A stretch of DNA of 64,000 nt from Flavivirga spongiicola (GTDB lineage Bacteria; Bacteroidota; Bacteroidia; Flavobacteriales; Flavobacteriaceae): assembly GCF_030540825.1 (NCBI RefSeq), contig NZ_JAUOEO010000002.1:682001-746000 (forward strand), read 5' to 3'. The translations under genes and the position numbers were made by a program. This document shows positions 46,651-55,840 of this stretch, in pieces. Numbering within the stretch: the first letter of the stretch is position 1; every line of letters begins with the position of its first letter. The notes under the pieces are model-generated. The model was not told the DNA's origin. It saw nothing but the letters and a program-made list of their open reading frames with translations, and did not search any database.

Positions 46651-49600
46651 TTATTTGAATATTTTAAATGTTTGATGAGCATCGTTATTATTAGCGACTA
46701 AAACGAGGCTACCTTGAACACTTTTTATATGCATTATGGCTCTTACATCTCCATCTACATAAAGACCTATAGAATGATTAGGGATATACTGAAATTCTCC
46801 TTGGTTTTTACCTTTTAAAAACGTTCCTATTCCAGCGTCTGCACGTGTTGTTTCAACTTCAGAATGATAGTTATTTCCAGCCATTAAAAGGTCTTTTATA
46901 TTATCACCATCAAAGTCTTTATAAACGATACTGTTTATTGGAGATTTTTGTGCTTCTATCTGAAAAGGCTCAAAAGTGAATTGACCATTTCCTTTATTTA
47001 TAAAAATCCCAGATCGAAATTCTGTAACTTCATAATGTAATGAAGATTGAATTCCATCACCAAGAATACCTTGTAAATCTAAACTTGCAAACTCACTATA
47101 AGTTTCTATCTTTTCTTTTAGATTAGGCATTTGTTGCGCTGTACAGCCTTTACCTCTTACAGGCACTTGTTTATCGTTATAATGTTTTGCAAGCATAATA
47201 TCTTCAATACCGTTGCCATCAAAATCTTTCGTATAGACATGGAAAGGTTTTTCTTTTGATGCATGGAATTTGTAATTAAGCCCCAAATTCCCGGCAATGA
47301 TGTCTTTATTTCCATCTCCGTCAATATCTTCAATCACTACAGAATTCCACCATCCTTTTGCTGAAGCTAAAGAACTATAAGTCTCGTTTTTTGAAAGGAA
47401 TCCATTTTGATTTGTAAACACCTCAATCCCCATCCATTCACCAGTAATAATTAAATCTTCGTCAGAATCATTATCAATATCTGCCCATTGGGCATCTGTA
47501 ATCATTCCTATAGTTTCTGCTTGTGGTGCTAGTGATGCAATTTTATTCTTAAAAGTTCCTTTTTCATTAATGAGTAAGAAATTGGTTGGAGCATAAGGAT
47601 ATTTTCCTGGAATAACACGGCTCCCTATAAATAAATCTAAATCACCATCATTATCAAAATCTGAAGCCCTAACTACTGAGCCTGCTGTTCTTATGTTTGG
47701 TATTTTTGATTGAGAGCGTTTAAAATTAAAATTCCCATGGTTTATATAAAGTCTATCTTGAAGTATATCTGAATCTTCAGTAAATTCATAGCTTCCGCTT
47801 GCAACATATAAATCCTGATCTCCATCATTATCGGCATCAAAAAAGCAAGCAGCTACATCTTCATGATTTTTATCTTTTGTAAAATCTGAGATATTGACAG
47901 CATGAAAACCGCCCTCTTTATTTGCGATTAGCAATTGCCCCGATTGTTGATGCGCTCCACCAATAAAGACATCATCAAACCCATCATTATTTAAATCTGT
48001 TTTGGCTATTGCTGGACCTGTTTGTGATAGTTTATGTGGTAGCAATAATTGTTTATCATAATCATTGAAAACTTTTTCTTCATGTAAAAATTCAAAAGTC
48101 TCATCTTCAACAAATAGCTTTGTGCTTAAGCTTAGATTACTTATATTGGTACTATTAGAATCTATTTGTTCTTGATATTCTATTTTTAATGATTGGTTTG
48201 CTTCAATATTTTCTAAAACCTGAACATTTCCATTAGACCATGTTACTTCTATTTTTTTAATAGTTTTGTCTTTACCTAAACCAAAATGTAATTGGTTTGG
48301 CAAAGCAGAAAGGTAGCCTCTAGAGTTAATTAGCTCTCTAAAAAGTATAACGCCGCTATTAGTATGAACTTTAACTTTAGTTCCTACTCCAAAGGGATTG
48401 TTTTTTTGCCCTTTAAAAGAAATTTGAAGATAATTTCCTTTATTTAATTCTCTACTGTTATTCTTTAATATAGTGGCAGGTTCATCTAAATTACTAGTAA
48501 CTAAATCTAAATCGCCATCATTATCTAAATCTACATAAACGGCACCGTTAGAAAATGTTTCTTTTATATCTGACCACGCTTCTGTTTTTTTGCTAAACGT
48601 TAGGTTACCTTCATTTTTAAATAAGTAATTCTTTAATTTTTCCTGAGGAAGTTTCTGAGATAACCTAAAAAAATCTTCTTCTTTAAGATCTTCTTTATTG
48701 GTATTTATATAATCATCAATTTTTTTATTAACATCTCTATCTTGTACATTTCTATACATTCCATTTGTTACATACAAATCATTATAACCATCTAAGTCAA
48801 AATCTGCTAATAGAGTTGCCCAACTCCAATCTGTTTTGGCAACACCAGAGAGGTAAGCAATTTCACTAAAAGTACCATTGCCATTGCTTAGTTGTAATAC
48901 ATTATGCATGTACTGATAGTGATGTCCGTTGGCAGTCATAGCATTAAACCTTTCAATAGGCATCATAGCCATGGTTGTTTTAGACCTTACATAATCTTCG
49001 GGACTCATATCAGCCACAAACATATCTGTAAATCCATCATTATTAATATCAGCAATATCGGCTCCCATGCTGTAATGTGAAATATGCTTAAATAACTCTT
49101 CACTTTTGTCTGTGAACGTGCCGTCTCCATTATTAACATAGGCAAAATCTGGCCCCGTAAAGTCATTGCTAACATATATATCTGGCCATCCATCATTGTT
49201 TAAATCTCCAATTTGGGCATTTAAGCCATAAGCCAAATCTGGAACAATTCCAGCCTTATGACTTACATTTTCAAATGTACCATTGCCATTATTACGATAT
49301 AACCTATCACTACTTTTGTGCTTAGCAGTACCAAATCTGTTATTCTTTATATGCTTAAGATTTAATACTTTACCAGCGTATTTAGAATTTTCGAGTGTGT
49401 TAACAACATATAAATCCAAGTCGCCATCTTTATCATAATCAAAAAAAGTCGAATTTACAGACCTGTTACTATCTGCTATACCATATTCTTTTGCCTTTTC
49501 AGTAAATGTTAGATCGCCATTGTTTATGTATAGCATGTTAGCGAGTTTTACATCACCTTTATACCAACCTGCTCTATTAATGTATATATCAAGATAACCA

Positions 49601-49977
49601 TCATTATTAACATCTGCTAAAGAAACTCCTGTATCAAATCCAGGGCGTTTAATAATATTAGCTTTTTCAGTGATATCTTCGAATTTAAACCCGCCCTTAT
49701 TAAGGTAAAGTTTATTGGAATAGATATTAGAAATAAAAAATAGGTCTTTTAGACCATCATTATTAAAATCACCTGCTGCAACACCACCCCCACTATATAA
49801 GTTTACATACTTATAATAGTGTAACTGTTCTGTTTCATAAACTTTATTTTCAAACGTAACTCCAGAAATTTCTATGGGAACACTTGTAAATAATTTATCA
49901 GTATTCAAATTCTCAATTCCCTTACTACATGAAAATATACTAACTACTGACACTATATATAAGACATGTTTTTTCAT
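46651..49977 (-). CDS. VCBS/FG-GAP repeat lipoprotein with ASPIC/UnbV domain
   Basis: 1108 residues from the ATG at 49977 (frame open from 50007), giving MKKHVLYIVSVVSIFSC with a lipobox Cys. Many FG-GAP/VCBS blades with calcium loops of the DxDxDG type (FNNDGLKDLFF, DVNNDGYLDIYIN, DFDNDGDLDLFIG, DIDGDGNKDIIAG), and a mid-protein ASPIC/UnbV domain (GVGTKVKVHTNSGVI ... SALPNQLHFGLGKDK) at about 535-610. A calcium-stabilised surface propeller, probably binding the substrate. Such CRTAC1-like proteins are common partners of SusD in marine Bacteroidota. It ends 11 bases before the next gene. Confidence 0.87.
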   Translation of the reverse strand: MKKHVLYIVSVVSIFSCSKGIENLNTDKLFTSVPIEISGVTFENKVYETEQLHYYKYVNLYSGGGVAAGDFNNDGLKDLFFISNIYSNKLYLNKGGFKFEDITEKANIIKRPGFDTGVSLADVNNDGYLDIYINRAGWYKGDVKLANMLYINNGDLTFTEKAKEYGIADSNRSVNSTFFDYDKDGDLDLYVVNTLENSKYAGKVLNLKHIKNNRFGTAKHKSSDRLYRNNGNGTFENVSHKAGIVPDLAYGLNAQIGDLNNDGWPDIYVSNDFTGPDFAYVNNGDGTFTDKSEELFKHISHYSMGADIADINNDGFTDMFVADMSPEDYVRSKTTMAMMPIERFNAMTANGHHYQYMHNVLQLSNGNGTFSEIAYLSGVAKTDWSWATLLADFDLDGYNDLYVTNGMYRNVQDRDVNKKIDDYINTNKEDLKEEDFFRLSQKLPQEKLKNYLFKNEGNLTFSKKTEAWSDIKETFSNGAVYVDLDNDGDLDLVTSNLDEPATILKNNSRELNKGNYLQISFKGQKNNPFGVGTKVKVHTNSGVILFRELINSRGYLSALPNQLHFGLGKDKTIKKIEVTWSNGNVQVLENIEANQSLKIEYQEQIDSNSTNISNLSLSTKLFVEDETFEFLHEEKVFNDYDKQLLLPHKLSQTGPAIAKTDLNNDGFDDVFIGGAHQQSGQLLIANKEGGFHAVNISDFTKDKNHEDVAACFFDADNDGDQDLYVASGSYEFTEDSDILQDRLYINHGNFNFKRSQSKIPNIRTAGSVVRASDFDNDGDLDLFIGSRVIPGKYPYAPTNFLLINEKGTFKNKIASLAPQAETIGMITDAQWADIDNDSDEDLIITGEWMGIEVFTNQNGFLSKNETYSSLASAKGWWNSVVIEDIDGDGNKDIIAGNLGLNYKFHASKEKPFHVYTKDFDGNGIEDIMLAKHYNDKQVPVRGKGCTAQQMPNLKEKIETYSEFASLDLQGILGDGIQSSLHYEVTEFRSGIFINKGNGQFTFEPFQIEAQKSPINSIVYKDFDGDNIKDLLMAGNNYHSEVETTRADAGIGTFLKGKNQGEFQYIPNHSIGLYVDGDVRAIMHIKSVQGSLVLVANNNDAHQTFKIFK

Positions 49978-50077
49978 CGAATATCTATTAAATATCAAAT
50001 TCCACAATACGCTGATCTAAAACCTTTACTATCTAAGATTTAGTTGATCGTGGAATGGTGTGAATAAATAAAAAATA

Positions 50078-50120
50078 TTAGTATAAACCCAAAATATTAT
50101 CCATTTTGGGTTTATACTAA
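50078..50120 (-). terminator. Perfect 17-bp hairpin between discoidin and VCBS genes
   Basis: 50078-50094 and 50104-50120 are perfect complements (17 bp) around a 9-base loop. On the minus strand the stem is followed by a T-rich stretch (TATTTTTTATTTATTC), as in an intrinsic terminator. It would partly separate SusC/SusD/discoidin expression from the downstream VCBS gene. Confidence 0.7.
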
Positions 50121-50131
50121 AAAAGTGTAAT

Positions 50132-50704
50132 TTAAAAATAAGGAGCCATTTCTGCCAAAGCAGCATTATTTGTTCCGTCAAAGACTTTAACGACATTAAA
50201 TCTAATATAACGACCACTAACTGTTTGATCTAAAGCTATATCTTGACCTGTCTTTACTTTTTCTAAAGTAAATTCCCCTAAAGAAGTCCAGCTAGAATTA
50301 TCCGTACTAATATCTATCGAACAAACCTCAATGTTTCTAGAAAGAGATTGTCTCTGCGTAAGGATAATACCATTAATTTCTTTAGATTCTAACATATCTA
50401 TAACAAAATAATGTGGAGGTACTGCAGTACAACCTGCCCAGCAAGTATGCCAAAACGTATCCGGGTTTCCATCAAATGTATTAAAAACCCTTCCATTACC
50501 TGCTCCTTCTCCGTCTTGATCTTCCTGACTTGTATAATCAGTAACTACCCAACCTGTAGTGTCTAAAGGTACTGGTGGTAATTTAAGACTCGTATCTATA
50601 AGTATCTTATCTGGGTCACATGATTGTATTACCAATAAAGTGACCATTGTAAAAAAAGTGGCAACTGCCAAGGTTATCTTTTTTTTAATTTTTAAGTTTT
50701 TCAT
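50132..50704 (-). CDS. Discoidin (F5/8 type C) lipoprotein
   Basis: 190 residues. Signal with lipobox (LLVIQSC), short linker, then one discoidin domain at about 50-190: WVVTDYTSQEDQDGEGAG, DTFWHTCWAGCTAVPPHYF, LTQRQSLSRNIEVCSI, TDNSSWTSLGEF, NNAALAEMAPYF. Same domain as the C-terminus of the gene at 44805, including the CWxGC motif. Likely a surface carbohydrate-binding protein working beside SusD (a SusE/F-like position, but unrelated in fold). Confidence 0.82.
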   Translation of the reverse strand: MKNLKIKKKITLAVATFFTMVTLLVIQSCDPDKILIDTSLKLPPVPLDTTGWVVTDYTSQEDQDGEGAGNGRVFNTFDGNPDTFWHTCWAGCTAVPPHYFVIDMLESKEINGIILTQRQSLSRNIEVCSIDISTDNSSWTSLGEFTLEKVKTGQDIALDQTVSGRYIRFNVVKVFDGTNNAALAEMAPYF

Positions 50705-50717
50705 ATATTTTAGTTTT

Positions 50718-50759
50718 TAATGTTCCAAAAGAGTTTATTATAAACTCTTTTGGACATTA
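50718..50759 (-). promoter_or_regulatory. Intercistronic hairpin between susD and the discoidin gene
   Basis: A 13-bp perfect stem, CCAAAAGAGTTTA (50725-50737) with TAAACTCTTTTGG (50741-50753), loop TTA, extended by TAATGT/ACATTA across one bulge. There is no T-run after it, so it is more likely an mRNA processing or stability element that sets different levels of SusC/D and the downstream lipoproteins. Confidence 0.55.
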
Positions 50760-50763
50760 TGTA

Positions 50764-52443
50764 TTAATCATTTTGAATCAACGAAGGTTGTAATAATATC
50801 TGCTGTTCTGGAATAAATTCTATAATGGCATTGTTTGTAGCATCAATTTCAGGGAACGGGTTTGAGTTATCTAGATGCGTACCTGGGTACCTTCTATTCA
50901 TGATTCTTCCATTTCTAAAAACATCAAACTTTCTATGTCCTTCAAAAGCCAGCTCTAATTGACGCTCCTCTAAAACAACATCTAATACGGTTTGTCCTAC
51001 AGGCAGTGTTGCCAATGTATAAGGAGGTACTTGCGCTCTATTCCTTAGCACATTTATATTATCTAACGCAGCTTGGTCTGCACCTTGTTTAGCTAAAGCC
51101 TCAGCTTTATTTAAGTACAGTTCTGCTAGACGTGATACTGTTGGCGACCATAAATGCAAATCCTGTTCTTGGTATGATGCTTTTAGGATATAAAAAAATG
51201 GAAATCCATTTCGCTTATTCATATCAAAATCGAAAGTTACATCTTGTCGTCCATTTGGTCCGTTAAAATAGTACGCAGTTCGTCCACCAACAACTTCAGA
51301 TTCCAACGTATAATTGTTTCCTTCATAATCAAAGGTAATTGTGCCTCCATTATCTGTTGTTCTAGCAAATTCGTAATCATAACCATTCTGATCACTACCA
51401 ACTACCCAATTGACAGCTGGTATTTTTTGTCCATTGTCATCCTCTAAATACTGAGGCTCTATAAAACTTCCCCTTAGGTCACCTTCATTTTTAGCTAACA
51501 AATCAAGGTAAGTTTTAGACGCACTCATTTCTCCCCAACCTACGCCATCAATTTTTGCATAAAAAGAACCTATTGTGTTCCAATCATCTGGAAAACCTCC
51601 ACCTCCAGCAATATCAATACCTTTGGTTAAGGTAATAGAAAATATGGCTTCTTCATTCTCAAATGGAGCTAACTCATTCATCTTAGCAAAGCGTTCACTT
51701 GATAATAAGCTATAAACGCTAGAATTAATCACTTTATCGGCATACTCAATGGCCTTTGCATTATCACCCATATACAGATATACCCTTGATAACAATGCTT
51801 GAGCTGCTTCTTTTGATGCAAAAGAAGGCCCTTTATTTTCATTCATTAATTCTTCTGCCTTCAGTAAATCAGCAATCACTTGATCATATACTTCACCTAC
51901 CGTATTTCTGTCTGGAATATCATTTAAGTCTGCAGTTAATTTTAATGGCACTGATAAGTTTGAAACACCTTGATTATATGGTTTTCCATAAATATTACCC
52001 ATTTGAAAATAAACCAAAGCTCTTATGTAGTAGTTTTCACCAAGTACTTGATTCGCTTCAGGTGTGCCTTCTTCAAGTAATTCTAGTACGGTATTAACTC
52101 CAACAATAGCTTTATAGGAATTTCCCCAGAATCTGTTGGATCTCCCGTTAGTAGCTACTCTTTGATAATTGTAAAAAAAGAATAATGCATCTGTTGTTCC
52201 TCCAGTAATCATTACGTTATCTCCAGAATATTCGGACATTCTATGTAAATCGTCTGACCATCCATTAAAACCTTCATCTCCTTTTAGGAATAAATAATTT
52301 CCTAATGTTGCAGCTTGAGCAGCTCCAGGATCTGAAAAAAGTTGTTCGGCCGATATTTCTGTAAAAGGACCTCTATCTAAATCACACGAGGTAGCAACCA
52401 CATTGATTAATAATAGTAGTATATAATTTATTTTTTTCATCAT
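50764..52443 (-). CDS. susD: SusD/RagB-family glycan-binding lipoprotein
   Basis: 559 residues. Lipoprotein signal (MKKINYILLLLINVVATSC) and the SusD fold: N-terminal TPR-like helices (ALVYFQMGNIYGKPYNQG, EAAQALLSRVYLYMGDNAKAI), AELYLNKAEALAKQGAD, and the C-terminal signature VLEERQLELAFEGHRKFDVFR. It lies on the cell surface and captures the substrate for SusC. The double Met at the start leaves the exact ATG open (52443 or 52440). It is 17 bases downstream of susC. Confidence 0.93.
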   Translation of the reverse strand: MMKKINYILLLLINVVATSCDLDRGPFTEISAEQLFSDPGAAQAATLGNYLFLKGDEGFNGWSDDLHRMSEYSGDNVMITGGTTDALFFFYNYQRVATNGRSNRFWGNSYKAIVGVNTVLELLEEGTPEANQVLGENYYIRALVYFQMGNIYGKPYNQGVSNLSVPLKLTADLNDIPDRNTVGEVYDQVIADLLKAEELMNENKGPSFASKEAAQALLSRVYLYMGDNAKAIEYADKVINSSVYSLLSSERFAKMNELAPFENEEAIFSITLTKGIDIAGGGGFPDDWNTIGSFYAKIDGVGWGEMSASKTYLDLLAKNEGDLRGSFIEPQYLEDDNGQKIPAVNWVVGSDQNGYDYEFARTTDNGGTITFDYEGNNYTLESEVVGGRTAYYFNGPNGRQDVTFDFDMNKRNGFPFFYILKASYQEQDLHLWSPTVSRLAELYLNKAEALAKQGADQAALDNINVLRNRAQVPPYTLATLPVGQTVLDVVLEERQLELAFEGHRKFDVFRNGRIMNRRYPGTHLDNSNPFPEIDATNNAIIEFIPEQQILLQPSLIQND

Positions 52444-52460
52444 TATATTTATTTTTTTAA

Positions 52461-55400
52461 TTAAAACGAAAGATTAAGACCTAAAGCAAAACGTCTTGGT
52501 ATAGGATAGCTTAAATTTGTTGTACCTAAAACCGTTCTACCAGAACCATCAGTATCATTAACTGTTGGGTCTACACCTGTAAACTTAGTAAGCGTAACCA
52601 GATTATCTCCAGAAACATAAATGTTTGCACCAGATATTCCTACTTTGTCTAATATAGACTGAGGTAAATTATAAGATAATCTTACATTGTTTAATCTTAA
52701 ATAACTACCGTCTTCTAAGTCGCGTGTAGATGTTTGATTACTTGATAGATACCCGCCTACCTTTGGTAATGGATGCGTTACGATATCTCCAGGCTGTTGC
52801 CATCTTGCCCATCCATTAGGCAATACCATCTGATTAAATGCTAGGTAAAATCCATCAGAATCAAACAAGGTCCGTGATCCGTTTAATAATTCAGCACCAT
52901 AAGAAAAACTCCAGTTAGAACTTAAGGTAAAATCCTTATACCTAATATTTGTATTAAAGCCTCCTGTAAAATCAGCATTTGCTGATCCTGCTACCTGTAG
53001 TGTTGCAGCATTGTAATCAAAAGTTGTAGATCTTGTTCCATCTTCATTAACAACTTCAAAAACTGGTTCTCCGTTTGCAGGATGCACTCCAAGCCATTTT
53101 CTTAAATAAAATGCTCCAAATTCTTCGCCTTCTCTAATAATGGTATTACCAGCACCAAAAATGTCTGATCCATCAGGTAATTCATTTACCTCATTATTAT
53201 TAAAACTAATATTAGCTCCTACACTTATACCAAAATCATCTTTGTTTACAATATGAGCAGAAACTCCAATTTCTAGTCCTTTATTGGTAACCGATCCAAT
53301 ATTCTGAAATCTTCCCGAAAAACCAGACAAATCTGGTAATCGTCTAAAGAATAATAAATCGGAACTTTCTTTATTATAAACATCTACCGTTAAATCTACG
53401 GCATTAAATAGCGTAGCATCTAAACCAATATTGGCTTCAGTAATTTTTTCCCATGAGACATCGGGTGTGCCTAATCTTGCAGGCTTAGCTGCTAATACTC
53501 CCGCATATTGAAACTCTACATTATACGTTGTTAAATAGGCAAAACCACCAATTAGATTACCTACAGATCCATAACTTCCTCTTAATTTTAACTTATTTAT
53601 TTTATCTGTATTGAAGAAACCTTCTTTATGAATGTTCCAACCTGCTGCTGCCGCATAAAAAGTACCATAACGATAATCAGGAGCAAAAGCAGAAGCTCCA
53701 TCTACTCTTACAGAACCTTTTACAAAGTATTTACTCTTGTAATCATAATCTGCAGTAAATAAAAAGGATTGCTGAGCAGATTCTCCTGCGGATCCTTGAA
53801 TTTCTGTTGCCTCTAAGCCTATATTCTGTACTTGGCCATTAACTAAAACATTTTGAGATTCAGCACTAAACCACCGCGACGATCTATCGTTATATTCATA
53901 AGCTGCTAAAACATTAAGCGTATGGTCTTCGTTAAATGTATTAGAATACTTTAACATTTGGTTGGTAAACCTACTTAAAGACCTAGAGTTATAATCATAA
54001 ACAGAACCATTAAAAGCACGACCTGAATTAGATCTTGGATCTGTGTAGCTGAACGACTCAAAGTGACCCCATCTAAAATTGTTAGTAGAGACAAAGGTTA
54101 AGTTAGGTAACAACTTATATTCAAAATCAAAACTTGCAAACAAGTCAAATGACCTTGAATCGGTATAATTCCACTGGGCATCATAAAAATAATTACCTCT
54201 ATCCCTGCCTATCCAATCATCACCTGGTGCCGTTTGTGCATTGACTACCGAACCATCTGATGCAAAGGGTAAATCCCAAGGCATGTTGGTATAGGCTTGA
54301 TATAATGAGGCTTCGTTAACGTTTTCTCTTCTATCAAAAACAAAATAAAGCTTTGGCTTAATAGTTAACTTATCTGTTATGTTATAATCTAAATTGGTAC
54401 GGAAATTATATCTTTTTAAATCGTTACCAATTACTGTACTTTCTTCATCATAATAACCAGAAGATATTAACAAATTATGTGTATCAGTAGCAGAAGTAAA
54501 CCTTATAGAGGCATCCTTTACCAAAGCGTCCTGTGTTAATCCTTCTACCCAATTATAATCTCTTTGCAATAAATCTTCGGTAAACCAAGGTTCAGTATTC
54601 CCTAGCTGCTGATGAAAATCATATAACTGTTGAGAATTCATTACTTCAAAATTCCCAGTATTAAATTGGTTTATAGCCGTTTTTAAGAAAACCTCCATCT
54701 TAGGCTTTGTTCCTTTAACACCTCTTTTTGTAGTAACAATTATTACACCATTGGCTGCTCTATTACCGTATAAAGCGGTAGCAGATGCATCTTTTAAAAC
54801 CGATAAGCTAGCTACGTCATTAGGGTTTAACTTAGGGTCTGAATTACCAAAAATAACACCATCAACAACCCATAAAGGCTCGTTATTTCCGTTGTCTATA
54901 GATGAACGCCCTCTAATAAAAACGTTTGGCGATGACCCTGGCCTACCACTACTAGGCAAAACCTGAACACCTGCGACCTTACCTTGTAGCATAGTTGCTA
55001 CTTCTGGCACAGTTACGTCTGCTAATTTTTCTGATTTAACTTCTACCACAGATGATGTTAATGTTTCTTTTTTCTGTATACCATAAGCTACTACAACTAC
55101 CTCATCTAAACCAGAAGCATCTGTTTGTAAGGTTACATTAATAACTGTTTGGTTATTTATTGTTATCTCTTGAGGGAAGAACCCTAAATACGAAATAATA
55201 AGAATAGCATTGGTATCAGCTACATTTAAAGAAAAATTACCATCAAAGTCGGTTTGCACTCCGTTGGTAGTTCCTTTTTCTATAATGTTTGCTCCTGGTA
55301 AAGGCTGTCCATTTGTATCTACCACTGTTCCTTTTACAGAAATTTGCGGTTTTACTTCTGGTAATGGAATGCTTACTCGTTTTACTATGACAGTTTCATT

Positions 55401-55739
55401 TTCTGTAAACTCAAAAGTACATCCTATAGGTTTTAAGCCTATATCTAATAATTTTTTTGCAAGAATGACACCTTTTTTCAATTCAATCTTAGGAGCATTT
55501 ACTATTAAGTCATCACTATAAATAAATTTATAGCCAGCTTGTTGTTGAATCATCTCAAAAATTTCAGCTACCGATATGGTTTTATTAGCATCAATTTTAA
55601 TTTTTGCATTCTGAGAAAATGTACTATTAGGCGAAAAGCTGAAAGCTGTTGTGAAGCATAATAATATAAATGTTCTCATAATGGTTAGTAATAGTTTTTT
55701 CCTTTTATGGAGAAAAACATTAGTAAAGTTAATTTTCAT
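52461..55739 (-). CDS. susC: SusC/RagA-family TonB-dependent transporter with STN domain
   Basis: 1092 residues. Signal region (a second Met at residue 21 could be the true start), STN signalling domain at about 45-117 (TISVAEIFEMIQQQAGYKFI), carboxypeptidase-regulatory-like domain at about 133-205 (VKGTVVDTNGQPLPGANI), plug from LDEVVVVAYGIQKKETLTSS, and a barrel ending ALGLNLSF with terminal Phe. It imports oligosaccharides or glycopeptides across the outer membrane with SusD and ExbBD/TonB. The STN domain marks a transducer that signals to the FecR anti-sigma factor encoded just upstream. Confidence 0.95.
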   Translation of the reverse strand: MKINFTNVFLHKRKKLLLTIMRTFILLCFTTAFSFSPNSTFSQNAKIKIDANKTISVAEIFEMIQQQAGYKFIYSDDLIVNAPKIELKKGVILAKKLLDIGLKPIGCTFEFTENETVIVKRVSIPLPEVKPQISVKGTVVDTNGQPLPGANIIEKGTTNGVQTDFDGNFSLNVADTNAILIISYLGFFPQEITINNQTVINVTLQTDASGLDEVVVVAYGIQKKETLTSSVVEVKSEKLADVTVPEVATMLQGKVAGVQVLPSSGRPGSSPNVFIRGRSSIDNGNNEPLWVVDGVIFGNSDPKLNPNDVASLSVLKDASATALYGNRAANGVIIVTTKRGVKGTKPKMEVFLKTAINQFNTGNFEVMNSQQLYDFHQQLGNTEPWFTEDLLQRDYNWVEGLTQDALVKDASIRFTSATDTHNLLISSGYYDEESTVIGNDLKRYNFRTNLDYNITDKLTIKPKLYFVFDRRENVNEASLYQAYTNMPWDLPFASDGSVVNAQTAPGDDWIGRDRGNYFYDAQWNYTDSRSFDLFASFDFEYKLLPNLTFVSTNNFRWGHFESFSYTDPRSNSGRAFNGSVYDYNSRSLSRFTNQMLKYSNTFNEDHTLNVLAAYEYNDRSSRWFSAESQNVLVNGQVQNIGLEATEIQGSAGESAQQSFLFTADYDYKSKYFVKGSVRVDGASAFAPDYRYGTFYAAAAGWNIHKEGFFNTDKINKLKLRGSYGSVGNLIGGFAYLTTYNVEFQYAGVLAAKPARLGTPDVSWEKITEANIGLDATLFNAVDLTVDVYNKESSDLLFFRRLPDLSGFSGRFQNIGSVTNKGLEIGVSAHIVNKDDFGISVGANISFNNNEVNELPDGSDIFGAGNTIIREGEEFGAFYLRKWLGVHPANGEPVFEVVNEDGTRSTTFDYNAATLQVAGSANADFTGGFNTNIRYKDFTLSSNWSFSYGAELLNGSRTLFDSDGFYLAFNQMVLPNGWARWQQPGDIVTHPLPKVGGYLSSNQTSTRDLEDGSYLRLNNVRLSYNLPQSILDKVGISGANIYVSGDNLVTLTKFTGVDPTVNDTDGSGRTVLGTTNLSYPIPRRFALGLNLSF

Positions 55740-55788
55740 AAATTTGCATTTTAGATTAGTTAAACAATATGATTAATCTTACTTAAAA

Positions 55789-55828
55789 GGAATGAAGTCT
55801 AAACTGTAGGAGGTGGTGACTTTATTCC
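55789..55828 (-). terminator. Hairpin between the anti-sigma gene and susC
   Basis: GGAATGAAGTC (55789-55799) pairs with GACTTTATTCC (55818-55828) with one G-T pair and an 18-base loop. On the minus strand the stem ends in TTTTAAG. It probably limits read-through from the FecR gene into susC, which would then rely on its own sigma-dependent promoter. Confidence 0.5.
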
Positions 55829-55840
55829 TTTTCCTTTTTT

